This document shows, one piece after another, positions 7,880 to 17,156 of a DNA stretch of 64,000 nt. Position 1 is the stretch's first letter. Every line of letters starts with the position of its first letter. The stretch comes from Niabella yanshanensis (lineage in GTDB: Bacteria; Bacteroidota; Bacteroidia; Chitinophagales; Chitinophagaceae), in contig NZ_CP139960.1 in assembly GCF_034424215.1 (NCBI RefSeq), positions 1,240,001 to 1,304,000 on the forward strand, read 5' to 3'. The position numbers and the translations under genes are program-made. The notes below the pieces were generated by a model that did no database searches, was not told where the DNA came from, and worked only from the letters and a program-made list of their open reading frames with translations.

Positions 7880-10554
7880 TTTGCTTTTTTGCCATCGGCC
7901 TCTATTTTTAATGGGGCGATCAGAGTGCCAAAACTTCCTTTTAAATCAGTTCCCTGAACAATGATCAGGTAACTTCCTTTACTCTCTGAGGTATAAAAAG
8001 ACATTTTTGCTTCTCCATTCTTATTGGTAATAATATCTGAATTCCAGTAGATGGTTTGCCTGAGATCAGGGAATATGGTTTCCTGATCGGGCGACGTGTA
8101 TTTTGGAGTGTAAAATTGTCGTCCTACAAAGGGTGCGTTAGGCTTTAACAAATACATACCAGCCTTTTTTTTCAGGAAAGGTCCTACTCCGCTATGAGTC
8201 GTAATTTCTATATAAGTGGGCGGGTTTATAATATCTATTTTCCCTTCATTAAACCGCACCTGGTAGGGTGTTGAATACCTTGCACTTCTCATTATTTCAA
8301 TTCCTTTTACATCTTCTGCTGAATAATACTGTAAAACGTCAATAGGATCCATTTCGAAGAATTTCAGATCCATTCCATCTATTACAATTTCAATTTTGCT
8401 TCTTCCAATAGCAAACGGCGTTCCACGCATGGGCGGAAAACCCGGTATTTGTTTAACTAATACAGTAAGCAGATCATCCTTAGGGGTTTGCTCTAATACC
8501 GACTGTGTTATTGTTTGATCTGAGCCGCCGTCTTCATTGAGATTTTTTGAACCAGATATACGTGCCTTAGCGGTAACGATCACTTCTTCCAGGTAACGCC
8601 CGTCTCTTCTTAATTGCTCCATTACAGCGGATCGCCTGTCTATCGCCTTCCTGGCTGCTGTATCAAACAATATGCTTCCCTCATCAAATGTAGATTCGGG
8701 TTCAGGTATAGCCGGATACTCCTTATAAAATACTTCTACCCCTATTCCAAAAGATTTATCCCTTTTATTCACTGCTTTAATTAACGTGCTCACGCTGTCT
8801 GTATGAAATAAAGGAAAATCCCTCAGGCAAAATTCTCCTGTGCTGTTGGTGAGTGTATCTTTAAAAAAAACGCCGTTACGGCCATCTCGCCCGAACAACG
8901 TAACATTGGTGTTGGCAAAGGGTTTATTTAAAATATTAGTAACCTTACCTCTTATTGCAAACTCTTTTTCATAACCATATTTCCCCTCAGTGTTGCCAAA
9001 ATCATATTTCACCCAGCCCTGTGTAAGCATTAGCGCGTCGGTCGCTTTGCTCCGCGGATTCTTTATAAAATAATAAGGGGTTTCAACTGATCCTTTCAAA
9101 TCGGCGCTTAAAGTCATATAGCTTACAATATTGTCAGCGTCTGTATTAAACGACACCTGGCTGGTATCCAATACCGCCAAAGAAAAGCTTCCTAATACTG
9201 GTTGACCTGCATCATTCTTTACAGCCAGGCTCAGTGCAACACTGTCCTTATTTATGTAAATTTCCTTTGCCGTAGTTAACTGCAATTTTAAATCATCTTC
9301 ATGCCACACTAAAAATGCCCTTTCATTAACCGGTACTCCATTGGCATTATATAATGTCACCCTGGCAACGCCGCTGGGGAAAGTTGATGCGGGTATTCTT
9401 AATTCATGATGCTGTTTATTTCTTAAACGCCCCTTTAAAAAATTATACCCTCTTGTTTCTCCACTAATAAAACAGCCGATTGTGTCCCCGGAAGCATTGG
9501 TATCAACTTTAATAACAATACTATCTCCCTGTTCGGTATATCCCACCTGCAGGACCCACCCCGCAGCATCTGCAGACGGAAGTTTATAAGCTGAACCGTC
9601 CTCCAGCCAGGCAGTGTATATCTCACCCTGCAGCGGTGTCAGCTCTGCTATGCCCATCCCCTTGTATTCAGATTCAAAAGAGGTCAAAATATTACCCTTG
9701 CTATCTTTAATAACACCTTTCACATCCACTCCCTTACCATAAACATTAAGTGCCTTAAAACCCAGCCTTTGTTTGTACTCCGCAATAAAACGTCCTCCTT
9801 CCGGTAAAAACTGCAAATCAATACGCTGGTTATTGCCGGGTAACGGAATTTTAAGGTCCAGGTCTTTGTTTGATATTTCGAGGTAACAATTTTTATTGGC
9901 CTGATCCTTTAAAAGTGTGTCGATGTAAATATTACCATTTCCATCTGTGACCATTCGCTTACGGAATAGTGTTTTGTTTTTTGATTTCATCGCTACAGTC
10001 ACCCTGCTGTTCGATAATGGTGCTTGCGCCTCTGCACGCAGGCCTGCGGCAATAAAAAGCCTATTATCAGCAAAACTCATTTCATTCAATGTCACTTTCC
10101 ACATTTCAGCCTTCGGATTAATAATTTTAAACGAGGTTTGAAAAAACAGTGAATCACCAAAACTCCGCATACGTTCGGTGTAGGCCCGCAACCTGTAATC
10201 GCCCTGGGGGAATAGCTGATCACCTAAAGTAATGTTACTGTAAAAAAGCCCCAAATCACATATAGCGCTGATGCGTTTTACGAGTTGCCCGTTAGCATCA
10301 ATAAATTCCATATAGGCAATGCGGCTACTATCGTTTACCATATTCATCATCCCCGATACGATATATCCCTTTAACCACATCGTGTCATTTATTTGATATT
10401 GGGGCTTATCAAAATGGATAAAGACCTTTTCCCTTCCATAAAAAGCAGCCATGCTGTCCCGGCTTTCCATGGCATGCTGAAACTGGTCGAATTGTGCATA
10501 TACTTTACCCAAAATGAGAAAAAATAAGTAGTTTAGGAGGAGGACTTTTTTCAT
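7876..10554 (-). CDS. Exported MG-domain protein with C-terminal TonB-plug-like domain
   Basis: The 892-residue protein has a signal peptide (first 20 residues, ending KVYA). It then has a macroglobulin-type segment, KVFIHFDKPQYQINDTMWLKG, as in alpha-2-macroglobulin/MG2 proteins, and several beta-sandwich stretches. A carboxypeptidase-regulatory-like segment follows (EFAIRGKVTNILNKPFANTN, about 530-600). Near 690-790 there is a plug-like domain (LEQTPKDDLLTVLVKQIPG, IEIVIDGMD, DVKGIEIMRSARYS), and the end has GEAKMSFYTSESKGSYLI. No 20-strand barrel follows the plug, so it is not a complete TonB-dependent receptor. It is probably periplasmic or at the outer membrane. The start lies 14 bases after the nitronate monooxygenase gene on the same strand. 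Confidence 0.75.
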   Translation of the reverse strand: MKKVLLLNYLFFLILGKVYAQFDQFQHAMESRDSMAAFYGREKVFIHFDKPQYQINDTMWLKGYIVSGMMNMVNDSSRIAYMEFIDANGQLVKRISAICDLGLFYSNITLGDQLFPQGDYRLRAYTERMRSFGDSLFFQTSFKIINPKAEMWKVTLNEMSFADNRLFIAAGLRAEAQAPLSNSRVTVAMKSKNKTLFRKRMVTDGNGNIYIDTLLKDQANKNCYLEISNKDLDLKIPLPGNNQRIDLQFLPEGGRFIAEYKQRLGFKALNVYGKGVDVKGVIKDSKGNILTSFESEYKGMGIAELTPLQGEIYTAWLEDGSAYKLPSADAAGWVLQVGYTEQGDSIVIKVDTNASGDTIGCFISGETRGYNFLKGRLRNKQHHELRIPASTFPSGVARVTLYNANGVPVNERAFLVWHEDDLKLQLTTAKEIYINKDSVALSLAVKNDAGQPVLGSFSLAVLDTSQVSFNTDADNIVSYMTLSADLKGSVETPYYFIKNPRSKATDALMLTQGWVKYDFGNTEGKYGYEKEFAIRGKVTNILNKPFANTNVTLFGRDGRNGVFFKDTLTNSTGEFCLRDFPLFHTDSVSTLIKAVNKRDKSFGIGVEVFYKEYPAIPEPESTFDEGSILFDTAARKAIDRRSAVMEQLRRDGRYLEEVIVTAKARISGSKNLNEDGGSDQTITQSVLEQTPKDDLLTVLVKQIPGFPPMRGTPFAIGRSKIEIVIDGMDLKFFEMDPIDVLQYYSAEDVKGIEIMRSARYSTPYQVRFNEGKIDIINPPTYIEITTHSGVGPFLKKKAGMYLLKPNAPFVGRQFYTPKYTSPDQETIFPDLRQTIYWNSDIITNKNGEAKMSFYTSESKGSYLIIVQGTDLKGSFGTLIAPLKIEADGKKAN

Positions 10555-10568
10555 AAGGCGTAGAGAGA

Positions 10569-11513
10569 TTAAAGGGCAGCAATTCTGCTTTTTTCAATTA
10601 TAAATTCGTTCCAGACGGTTGAAATAATTGTTGCCGCTGATGGCATGTCGTTAAGCAAGGCGCTTACCTGGCCTATTTCGAGTTCCCCCTCATCAAGATC
10701 TCCTTCAAACATACCCAGCCTGGCGCGTCCCTTTCCCAGTAAAGCTGCCAGGTCCTCCCGTGATACGCAACAATTTTCGGCAGCCTCTATTTTATCAGAA
10801 AAAGCATTTTTAAGTAATCGCACCGGCGTGAGTTTTTTCATAGAAACCAACGTATCGCCTTCTCCTGCATTGATTACTTTGTTTTTAAAGTTGAGATGCG
10901 ATGATGCTTCGATGCAGGCCACAAAACGGCTTCCCATCTGCACTGCATCGGCACCCAGTGCAAAAGCGGCCAGCATCTGCCTGCCGGTAGCAATACCCCC
11001 GGCAGCAATTACCGGTATACCAACAGCTGCAGCTACCAGGGGTACCAATACCATGGTAGTTGTTTCTTCCCTTCCGTTATGACCACCTGCTTCAAAGCCT
11101 TCGGCCACCACAGCGTCACAGCCAGCCTGCTGTGCTTTTAAAGCAAATTGACTGCTACTCACCACATGCACTACGGTAATACCGGCCTGCTTGAAAACAG
11201 GCGTCCAGGTTTTAGGATTACCGGCGCTTGTAAAAACAACAGGAACTTTTCCATCTATAATTGTTTGGACCTGCTGATCAATATCACGATACAATAGGGG
11301 TAAATTCACTGCGAAGGGAAGATGAGTAGCTGCCTTACATTTTTGTATATGTTCTTTCAATAAAGCAGGATTCATGGAACCAGCCCCTATTATTCCCAGC
11401 CCGCCAGCATTGCTTACAGCACTTGCAAGCTTCCATCCGCTGGCCCACACCATTCCGGCCTGGATGATGGGATACTGAATATTGAAAAGTCGTGTAATTT
11501 TAGTTCCAAACAT
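10569..11513 (-). CDS. Nitronate monooxygenase / 2-nitropropane dioxygenase-like flavoprotein
   Basis: The 314-residue protein shows the NMO barrel: YPIIQAGMVWASGWKLAS, NAGGLGIIGAGSM, VVAEGFEAGGHNGREE (the AGGH segment that carries the catalytic His in this family) and IAAGGIATGRQMLAAFALGA for FMN phosphate binding. It oxidises alkyl nitronates such as propionate 3-nitronate in characterised members. The closely related FabK enoyl-ACP reductases share most of these motifs, so that role cannot be excluded. It lies upstream of the large MG/plug gene (14 bases apart) and about 100 bases downstream of a nucleotidyltransferase, all on the minus strand. Confidence 0.85.
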   Translation of the reverse strand: MFGTKITRLFNIQYPIIQAGMVWASGWKLASAVSNAGGLGIIGAGSMNPALLKEHIQKCKAATHLPFAVNLPLLYRDIDQQVQTIIDGKVPVVFTSAGNPKTWTPVFKQAGITVVHVVSSSQFALKAQQAGCDAVVAEGFEAGGHNGREETTTMVLVPLVAAAVGIPVIAAGGIATGRQMLAAFALGADAVQMGSRFVACIEASSHLNFKNKVINAGEGDTLVSMKKLTPVRLLKNAFSDKIEAAENCCVSREDLAALLGKGRARLGMFEGDLDEGELEIGQVSALLNDMPSAATIISTVWNEFIIEKSRIAAL

Positions 11514-11612
11514 AATCTACCGGGTTCAGGCAATTTACCGGAAGATACTATGTTTATCCCATAGTTGATACGGTGGTAATCCGCTACGATCGCCTGTCCC
11601 TTTTCAGATTTG

Positions 11613-12602
11613 TTATCCGAGGTCAATACTGGTATTATCACCAATATTTAAACTCCTTGATTCTCCTTTCAGGCTGGTATCGCTACCAATAAGAGAATCT
11701 TCCAAAACAATATCGTATAAGTTGGAATAGGCACCAACAATAGAGTTCTTAACAATGGATTGAGCCATATTGGTGTATTCGCCCAGGGTAACATTGGGGC
11801 CAATAATGCAGTTTTCTATAGAACAGCCAACACCGATACTTACCGGTGGAATCAGCACCGTATTCGGGTATTTTGAGGGATCAGCTTCAACGCCAAACTT
11901 CTTTAACAAGGTAGCATTCGATTTTAACAATGTCTCCTTATTTCCCGCATCAAACCAGTTGTCGACTTTGAATGATCTGAAAGTAACACCTTTTTCGATC
12001 ATGCAATGAATGGCATCTGTAATGCTGAATTCACCATGGGTTAATAAACCCGCTGTTATATTTTTTTCAAGGCAGGAAAAGAGAATATCCGTTTCCACAA
12101 TTTTATATACCCCCACCATGGCCATATTAGACTTGGGAATATGCGGTTTCTCAATTACCGATTCGATAATACCATTATTGTCGATTTCCGCTACACCAAA
12201 GTCCCGTGGGTTGTCTACTTTACGAACACCAATATAAGAGCCTTCGGTTCTTAAAACCTCGTTCACATCATACTCACAGATGGTGTCACCAAGCGTGATC
12301 AGTATTTCATCACCTTTAACCAGGTCTTTCGCCAGGCTGATGGCATGTCCGACACCTCTCCTATCTTCCTGTCCAACAAAATGTGCAATAATATCGCTAT
12401 GCTTGTCTTTTATATAATGATAAATCTTATCGCCCAGGTAACCAATAATGAAAATAAATTCGTCAACGCCGGCATCTTTGAGCTGATCAATGATAATACT
12501 CAAAACGGTTTTATCCGCTAACGGTATCAACGCTTTGGGTTGCGTATAGCTATGGGGTCTCAATTTAGTTCCGGTACCTGCAACAGGGATGATTGCCTTC
12601 AT
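11613..12602 (-). CDS. Sugar-phosphate nucleotidyltransferase with left-handed beta-helix C-terminus
   Basis: From the ATG at 12602 the protein has 329 residues. A TTG nine bases further upstream is in frame but the ATG gives the usual start MKAIIPVAG. The nucleotidyltransferase domain (about 1-240) has the signature AGTGTKLRPHSYTQPKALIP and the metal-binding region TLGDTICEYD. The C-terminus (about 245-329) has hexapeptide-like repeats (IGVGCSIENCIIGPNVTLG, then IGDNTSIDLG), a left-handed beta-helix. It would activate a sugar 1-phosphate (glucose- or mannose-1-phosphate type) to an NDP-sugar. The exact sugar and nucleotide cannot be told. The beta-helix has no visible acetyltransferase site. 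It is divergent from glyA. Confidence 0.85.
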   Translation of the reverse strand: MKAIIPVAGTGTKLRPHSYTQPKALIPLADKTVLSIIIDQLKDAGVDEFIFIIGYLGDKIYHYIKDKHSDIIAHFVGQEDRRGVGHAISLAKDLVKGDEILITLGDTICEYDVNEVLRTEGSYIGVRKVDNPRDFGVAEIDNNGIIESVIEKPHIPKSNMAMVGVYKIVETDILFSCLEKNITAGLLTHGEFSITDAIHCMIEKGVTFRSFKVDNWFDAGNKETLLKSNATLLKKFGVEADPSKYPNTVLIPPVSIGVGCSIENCIIGPNVTLGEYTNMAQSIVKNSIVGAYSNLYDIVLEDSLIGSDTSLKGESRSLNIGDNTSIDLG

Positions 12603-12854
12603 ATATAACAAACCCCGGGATGGGGAAAATAGTTTACTCTATGTTATAAAAAAGTGAAGGTAAGTAAAAAAAGAAAAATCAGCCGCCGTATTCATGTTTC
12701 AACTTCTTTTTCTTGATCGCAGCTAAACAAGCCGGTAATTATCGTACGTATGGATTTCACATAAAATACATCACTCTGAAGGCTAATTTTATCATTTACA
12801 CATAAAAACAAGGTTCTTGTGGGTAAAATATGCCAATAAAAATTTGTATAACCT

Positions 12855-12862
12855 TAATTTTG
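12855..12862 (+). promoter_or_regulatory. Bacteroidota -7 promoter element for glyA
   Basis: TAATTTTG matches the TAnnTTTG consensus and ends only four bases before the glyA ATG. The transcript would therefore have little or no leader. No good -33 element stands at the normal spacing. Confidence 0.5.
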
Positions 12863-12866
12863 CGCC

Positions 12867-14147
12867 ATGCAAAATGATACTATCCTCTTTGAACTGCTCA
12901 ATAAAGAATTAGAGCGCCAGCGCAACGACATTGAGTTGATTGCCTCAGAAAACTTTGTTTCTTATCAGGTATTACAGGCAATGGGTAGCGTACCCGCCAA
13001 TAAATATGCCGAGGGTTATCCGGGGCGCAGGTATTATGGTGGTTGTGAAGTGGTGGATGAAATTGAGAACCTGGCTATCGACAGGTTGAAGCAAATATTT
13101 AATTTAAGCTGGGCCAATGTGCAGCCACACAGTGGTGCGCAAGCCAATGCAGCAATATTCCAGGCGGTTTTAAAACCGGGTGATACCATTATGGGATTGG
13201 ACCTGAGCATGGGTGGTCACCTTACCCATGGTAGCCCTGCTAATTTCAGCGGCAAGCATTATAAAGTAATTTCTTACGGCGTAAATAAGGAAACAGGATT
13301 AGTTGAATACGAAGACCTGGAACAAAAAGCATTGGCAGAAAAGCCTAAAATGATCATTTGTGGCGCTTCTGCCTACAGCCGCGACTGGGATTATGCACGC
13401 ATTCGTGCAGTTGCTGATAAAATTGGCGCCATTGTTTTAGCCGATATTGCCCACCCTGCCGGTTTAATTGCGAAAGGTTTATTAAACGATCCTTTTGATC
13501 ATTGCCATATTGTAACCAGTACCACGCACAAAACATTACGCGGTCCACGCGGAGGTGTTATTATGGTACGCCACGACTTTGAAAATCCATGGGGTATTAA
13601 AGATCCTAAAGGAAACACACGTACGATCACTCAATTATTAGACCTGGCAGTATTCCCTGGTATACAGGGAGGTCCACTGGAGCATATCATTGCAGCTAAA
13701 GCAGTTGCTTTTGGCGAAATCCTTGATGAGAGCTTTACTGACTACGCTAAACAAATAGTAGCCAATGCCCAGGCAATGGCGAAAGCTTTTGTGGCTAAAG
13801 ACTATAACCTCATCAGCGGCGGTACCGATAACCACCTGATGTTGATTGACCTTCGCAATAAAAATATTACGGGTAAAAAGGCGCAGGAAACTTTAGACAA
13901 AGCCTTTATCACCCTGAACAAAAACGCTGTACCATTCGACGATAAATCTCCTTTTGTTACATCGGGTATTAGAATCGGCGTTCCGGCTGTAACTACACGC
14001 GGTTTGAAAGAAGATCACGTAATACAGGTAGTAGACCTGATAGACAGGGTGCTCACTAATGCGGACGACGAAAAAATGATCGGCGATGTGAGAGAGGAAG
14101 TGAAAGCATTCATGAAGCAGTTTCCGCTGTACCCGGAGTTGGGATAG
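12867..14147 (+). CDS. glyA: Serine hydroxymethyltransferase
   Basis: The 426-residue protein is full length for GlyA. Visible motifs are [30 protein letters not shown], the PLP-contacting Asp in [10 protein letters not shown], and the Schiff-base Lys222 in [14 protein letters not shown]. The enzyme interconverts serine and glycine while charging tetrahydrofolate with a one-carbon unit, in the cytosol as a PLP-dependent dimer or tetramer. A -7 promoter element lies just before the start. The next gene (DUF4293) is separated by an inverted repeat. Confidence 0.98.
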   Translation: MQNDTILFELLNKELERQRNDIELIASENFVSYQVLQAMGSVPANKYAEGYPGRRYYGGCEVVDEIENLAIDRLKQIFNLSWANVQPHSGAQANAAIFQAVLKPGDTIMGLDLSMGGHLTHGSPANFSGKHYKVISYGVNKETGLVEYEDLEQKALAEKPKMIICGASAYSRDWDYARIRAVADKIGAIVLADIAHPAGLIAKGLLNDPFDHCHIVTSTTHKTLRGPRGGVIMVRHDFENPWGIKDPKGNTRTITQLLDLAVFPGIQGGPLEHIIAAKAVAFGEILDESFTDYAKQIVANAQAMAKAFVAKDYNLISGGTDNHLMLIDLRNKNITGKKAQETLDKAFITLNKNAVPFDDKSPFVTSGIRIGVPAVTTRGLKEDHVIQVVDLIDRVLTNADDEKMIGDVREEVKAFMKQFPLYPELG

Positions 14148-14164
14148 TAACAGAAAAGGGTTTA

Positions 14165-14214
14165 TAGTTCATGGCTAATAGATCATAGTTTGCAGATCGA
14201 TCGGCCATGAACTA
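14165..14214. repeat. Inverted repeat of the 'agttcatgg' word type between glyA and DUF4293
   Basis: The arms are TAGTTCATGGC (14165-14175) and its perfect complement GCCATGAACTA (14204-14214), 28 bases apart. A second pair, CATAGTT and AACTATG, lies around 14184-14229. The same words recur at 63.7 kb. No T-run follows, so it is not a simple intrinsic terminator. Confidence 0.75.
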
Positions 14215-14240
14215 CCAACTTTAACTATGAACTTTAGCAC

Positions 14241-14660
14241 ATGATTCAAAGAAAACAAACACTATGGTTATTGCTTTCTGCTATCAGTAGCGGATTGACC
14301 TTTAAATTTCCATTTTATAGTGGTATCGTAGCACCCGGAACTACCGGTGTAGAAGGTCCAGAGCTTACTGCTACCGACAATATATATCTGATATTATTGA
14401 CGGTTTTAGTATTGGGCTTATCTGCCATAACCATTTTCCTGTTTAAAGACCGCAGAAAGCAAATCCAGTTGAGTCTTTTCGGTTTGGTAGCGTCTTTAGG
14501 ACTAATCGCTGTATATTGGATTTATAGCCAGAATTTTTCTGCCGGTAATATAGCCATTACAGCGTTACTTACCTTGTTGATAGTTTTAGGTTTTTTCTTT
14601 GCTATACAGGGCATTAGAAAAGATCAGAAGCTAATCAAAGACCTGGACCGGCTCAGATAA
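14241..14660 (+). CDS. DUF4293 family membrane protein
   Basis: The 139-residue protein begins MIQRKQTLWLLLSAISSG, the hallmark start of the DUF4293 family, which is confined to Bacteroidota. Hydrophobic segments lie at about 7-24, 50-70, 80-97 and 104-125. The family has no known function. It stands between glyA and the agmatine genes, with an inverted repeat before it and an intrinsic terminator after it, so it is probably its own short unit. Confidence 0.85.
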   Translation: MIQRKQTLWLLLSAISSGLTFKFPFYSGIVAPGTTGVEGPELTATDNIYLILLTVLVLGLSAITIFLFKDRRKQIQLSLFGLVASLGLIAVYWIYSQNFSAGNIAITALLTLLIVLGFFFAIQGIRKDQKLIKDLDRLR

Positions 14661-14680
14661 AGACTATCAGATTATCAAAG

Positions 14681-14710
14681 AATGCGGAGCCGGGATGTTC
14701 CGCATTTTTT
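14681..14710 (+). terminator. Intrinsic terminator after the DUF4293 gene
   Basis: AATGCGGA (14681-14688) pairs with TCCGCATT (14699-14706) around a ten-base loop, followed by a T-run. Confidence 0.85.
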
Positions 14711-14745
14711 ATGATTATAAGAACGATCCCTCAAGCATTTTGAAG

Positions 14746-14753
14746 TAACTTTG
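14746..14753 (+). promoter_or_regulatory. Bacteroidota -7 promoter element for aguB-aguA
   Basis: TAACTTTG matches TAnnTTTG and lies between the upstream terminator and the aguB start, 37 bases before the ATG. The -33 element is not clear. Confidence 0.5.
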
Positions 14754-14790
14754 CAACTTCTTAAGCGGTGCTTGAGACAAAAATTCATTT

Positions 14791-15666
14791 ATGGCAAAAG
14801 TAAAAATAGGCATGGTTCAGATGAGCTGTACTGCTGACAAGCAGGAAAACCTGAACAAAGCCATTGAAAAAACAAGGGAAGCGGCTGCTAAAGGTGCACA
14901 AATCGTATGTCTCCAGGAGCTGTTTACTTCATTATATTTCTGTGATGTAGAAAATTATAATAATTTTTCCCTGGCTGAATCGATCCCCGGGCCCTCTACC
15001 GAAGTACTGGGTGCTTTAGCCAAAGAACTGGGTGTGGTGATCATTGCCTCACTTTTTGAAAAAAGAGCGGAAGGCCTGTATCACAACACTACTGCCGTAT
15101 TAGATGCGGATGGCAGTTATCTGGGTAAGTATCGTAAAATGCATATCCCGGACGATCCGGCTTATTATGAAAAATTCTACTTTACACCAGGCGACCTGGG
15201 CTATAAAGTATTTAAAACCAAATTTGCAACTATTGGTATATTGATCTGCTGGGACCAGTGGTACCCCGAAGCTGCACGCATTACGGCGCTGATGGGTGCT
15301 GAAGTGTTGTTTTACCCGACGGCCATCGGATGGTCAACAGAGCAAGACGAAGAAACTAATAAAGACCAATATAATGCCTGGCAAACCATACAGCGCAGCC
15401 ATGCGGTTGCCAATGGAATTCCCGTGGTAAGTGTGAACCGGGTTGGATTTGAACAAAACGGGGCCATGAAATTCTGGGGTGGCAGCTTTGCCACCAACGG
15501 ACAGGGCAAACTGATTTACCTCGCATCTCATGATAACGAAGAAACTGAAGTGGTTGAATTAGACCTGAAGGAAGCTGATAATTTCCGGATGCACTGGCCG
15601 TTCCTTAGAGACAGGCGAATCGACAGTTACCAACCCATTACAAAGCGTTACATCGACGAAGATTAA
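14791..15666 (+). CDS. aguB: N-carbamoylputrescine amidase
   Basis: The 291-residue protein belongs to the nitrilase superfamily. The catalytic triad is visible: Glu43 (CLQELF), Lys116 (KYRKMHIPD) and Cys153 (LICWDQWYPEAAR). The phrase DDPAYYEKFYFTPGD is typical of the N-carbamoylputrescine branch. It hydrolyses N-carbamoylputrescine to putrescine, CO2 and ammonia. The adjacent aguA supplies its substrate, which strengthens the call. The genes are 38 bases apart on the same strand and share the promoter and terminator that flank them. Confidence 0.95.
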   Translation: MAKVKIGMVQMSCTADKQENLNKAIEKTREAAAKGAQIVCLQELFTSLYFCDVENYNNFSLAESIPGPSTEVLGALAKELGVVIIASLFEKRAEGLYHNTTAVLDADGSYLGKYRKMHIPDDPAYYEKFYFTPGDLGYKVFKTKFATIGILICWDQWYPEAARITALMGAEVLFYPTAIGWSTEQDEETNKDQYNAWQTIQRSHAVANGIPVVSVNRVGFEQNGAMKFWGGSFATNGQGKLIYLASHDNEETEVVELDLKEADNFRMHWPFLRDRRIDSYQPITKRYIDED

Positions 15667-15704
15667 ACGAGGTAAAATAAGCGCTTAAAAAATCATTAAA
15701 ATAA

Positions 15705-16814
15705 ATGACATCTAATATTTCCGGGTTGCCGGACTCTCTGATATCCGGACTTACCGGCTCTCCGGCTCCCGGACTTACACCTAAACAACTAGGCTATTTT
15801 TTTCCGGCCGAATGGTACCCCCATAAGGCGACCTGGTTAAGCTGGCCGCATAAAGAAGCTTCCTGGCCAGGCAAGCTCAACACCATCTACCCTTACTATG
15901 CTCATTTTATCAAGGAGTTGGCAAAGAACGAACTGGTGCGTATTAATGTGGCGGATGAAAAAATGAAATCTTTTGCTTTAAAGCATTTGCAAAAACAGGG
16001 TGTCGATCTTACCAAAGTGGAATTCTATTTTAATGAAACCAACGATGCCTGGTGCCGTGATCATGGACCAGCATTCCTGATCAATTCTAATGCAAAAGAG
16101 CATAAAAAAGTAGTGGTGGATTGGGGATATAATGCCTGGGGAGATAAATATCCTCCCTACGACCTGGATGATGTGGTACCTACCAGAATCGCCCAACAAT
16201 TCGGGTTGCCGGTCTTCAACCCGGGAATTGTTATGGAAGGCGGTTCTGTTGAATTTAATGGTAATGGCACTATACTAACATCTACAGCTTGTTTGTTAAA
16301 CAAAAACAGGAACCCACACCTGAATCAACAGCAAATAGAAGAATATTTATACAATTACTATGGCGCAGAGCAGGTACTTTGGGTAGAAGACGGTATTGTG
16401 GGCGATGACACCGACGGACATATTGATGACACCGTTCGTTTTGTAAACGAGGACACAGTACTAACTGTGATCGAAGAAAATAAAAACGATGAGAATTACG
16501 GATTGCTTCAAAACAACCTGAAGCAATTACAACAAATGCGTTTGTTGAACGGCAAACAGCTCAACATTATTGAATTGCCTATGCCCGACGCGGTAATTTA
16601 CGAAGACCAAAGACTGCCGGCTTCTTATGCCAATTTTTACATTGCTAATAAGTCTGTAATAGTGCCTACTTATCGTTGCAGTAAAGATGATGCAGCGTTA
16701 AAAATTATACAGGAGCATTTTAAAGACAGGACGGTTATTGGTATTGACTCGACTGAGATCATCTGGGGGCTGGGAAGCTTTCATTGCCTAAGCCAGCAGG
16801 AACCGGCTATTTAA
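15705..16814 (+). CDS. aguA: Agmatine deiminase
   Basis: The 369-residue protein has the agmatine deiminase/PAD fold: FFPAEWYPHKATWLSWPHK near 30-50, DAWCRDHGPAFL, VMEGGSVEFNG, DDTDGHIDD, and the nucleophile Cys361 in GLGSFHCLSQQEP. Most relatives have GGGNIHC at the last site, so GLGSFHC is a variant but keeps the His-Cys pair. It converts agmatine to N-carbamoylputrescine and ammonia. The first 25 residues (rich in Ser, Gly, Pro, Leu) precede the conserved start and come from short DNA repeats, so they may not be essential. A strong terminator follows. Confidence 0.95.
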   Translation: MTSNISGLPDSLISGLTGSPAPGLTPKQLGYFFPAEWYPHKATWLSWPHKEASWPGKLNTIYPYYAHFIKELAKNELVRINVADEKMKSFALKHLQKQGVDLTKVEFYFNETNDAWCRDHGPAFLINSNAKEHKKVVVDWGYNAWGDKYPPYDLDDVVPTRIAQQFGLPVFNPGIVMEGGSVEFNGNGTILTSTACLLNKNRNPHLNQQQIEEYLYNYYGAEQVLWVEDGIVGDDTDGHIDDTVRFVNEDTVLTVIEENKNDENYGLLQNNLKQLQQMRLLNGKQLNIIELPMPDAVIYEDQRLPASYANFYIANKSVIVPTYRCSKDDAALKIIQEHFKDRTVIGIDSTEIIWGLGSFHCLSQQEPAI

Positions 16815-16835
16815 CCTCATTTATATTATTAATTT

Positions 16836-16867
16836 AAAAGGTTGATCTGTCCGGATCAACCTTTTTT
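16836..16867 (+). terminator. Strong intrinsic terminator after aguA
   Basis: AAAAGGTTGATC (16836-16847) and GATCAACCTTTT (16854-16865) form a perfect 12-base-pair stem with a six-base loop and a T-run. Confidence 0.92.
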
Positions 16868-16890
16868 ATATGATTTATATTCTTATTATT

Positions 16891-17122
16891 TTAACCCTGA
16901 AGGTACTAAGAACGTTAAGAGATAGTATCTGTCACAGTATTCCCACCTTAATTATCCTCAACTCCTAAATGGTTTGAAACAAGTGTCTATAGAAAGCTTA
17001 GCTTCAGATATTCATAATTTGTTCCTTGAAGGTTCTGTTATTTTTAACATAAAGGAATTAATGTACAATAAGAAATAGTATCTGTAGCAGTATTCACACT
17101 TAATCATCCTTAATTCCTTAAT
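16891..17122. repeat. Two imperfect copies of an ~80-base palindromic unit between aguA and uvrA
   Basis: The 340 bases between aguA and uvrA hold the aguA terminator and then two similar units, about 16891-16970 and 17045-17122. Both contain ATAGTATCTGT (16922-16932 and 17075-17085), then CAGTATTC and a CTTAAT-ATCCT tail. In the second copy AAGGAATTAA on the left faces TTAATTCCTT on the right, so the unit is palindromic. No gene was recognised here. Confidence 0.65.
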
Positions 17123-17156
17123 GCTTTTTTAAATATCTCCGGGAGAAGTTTCATTT

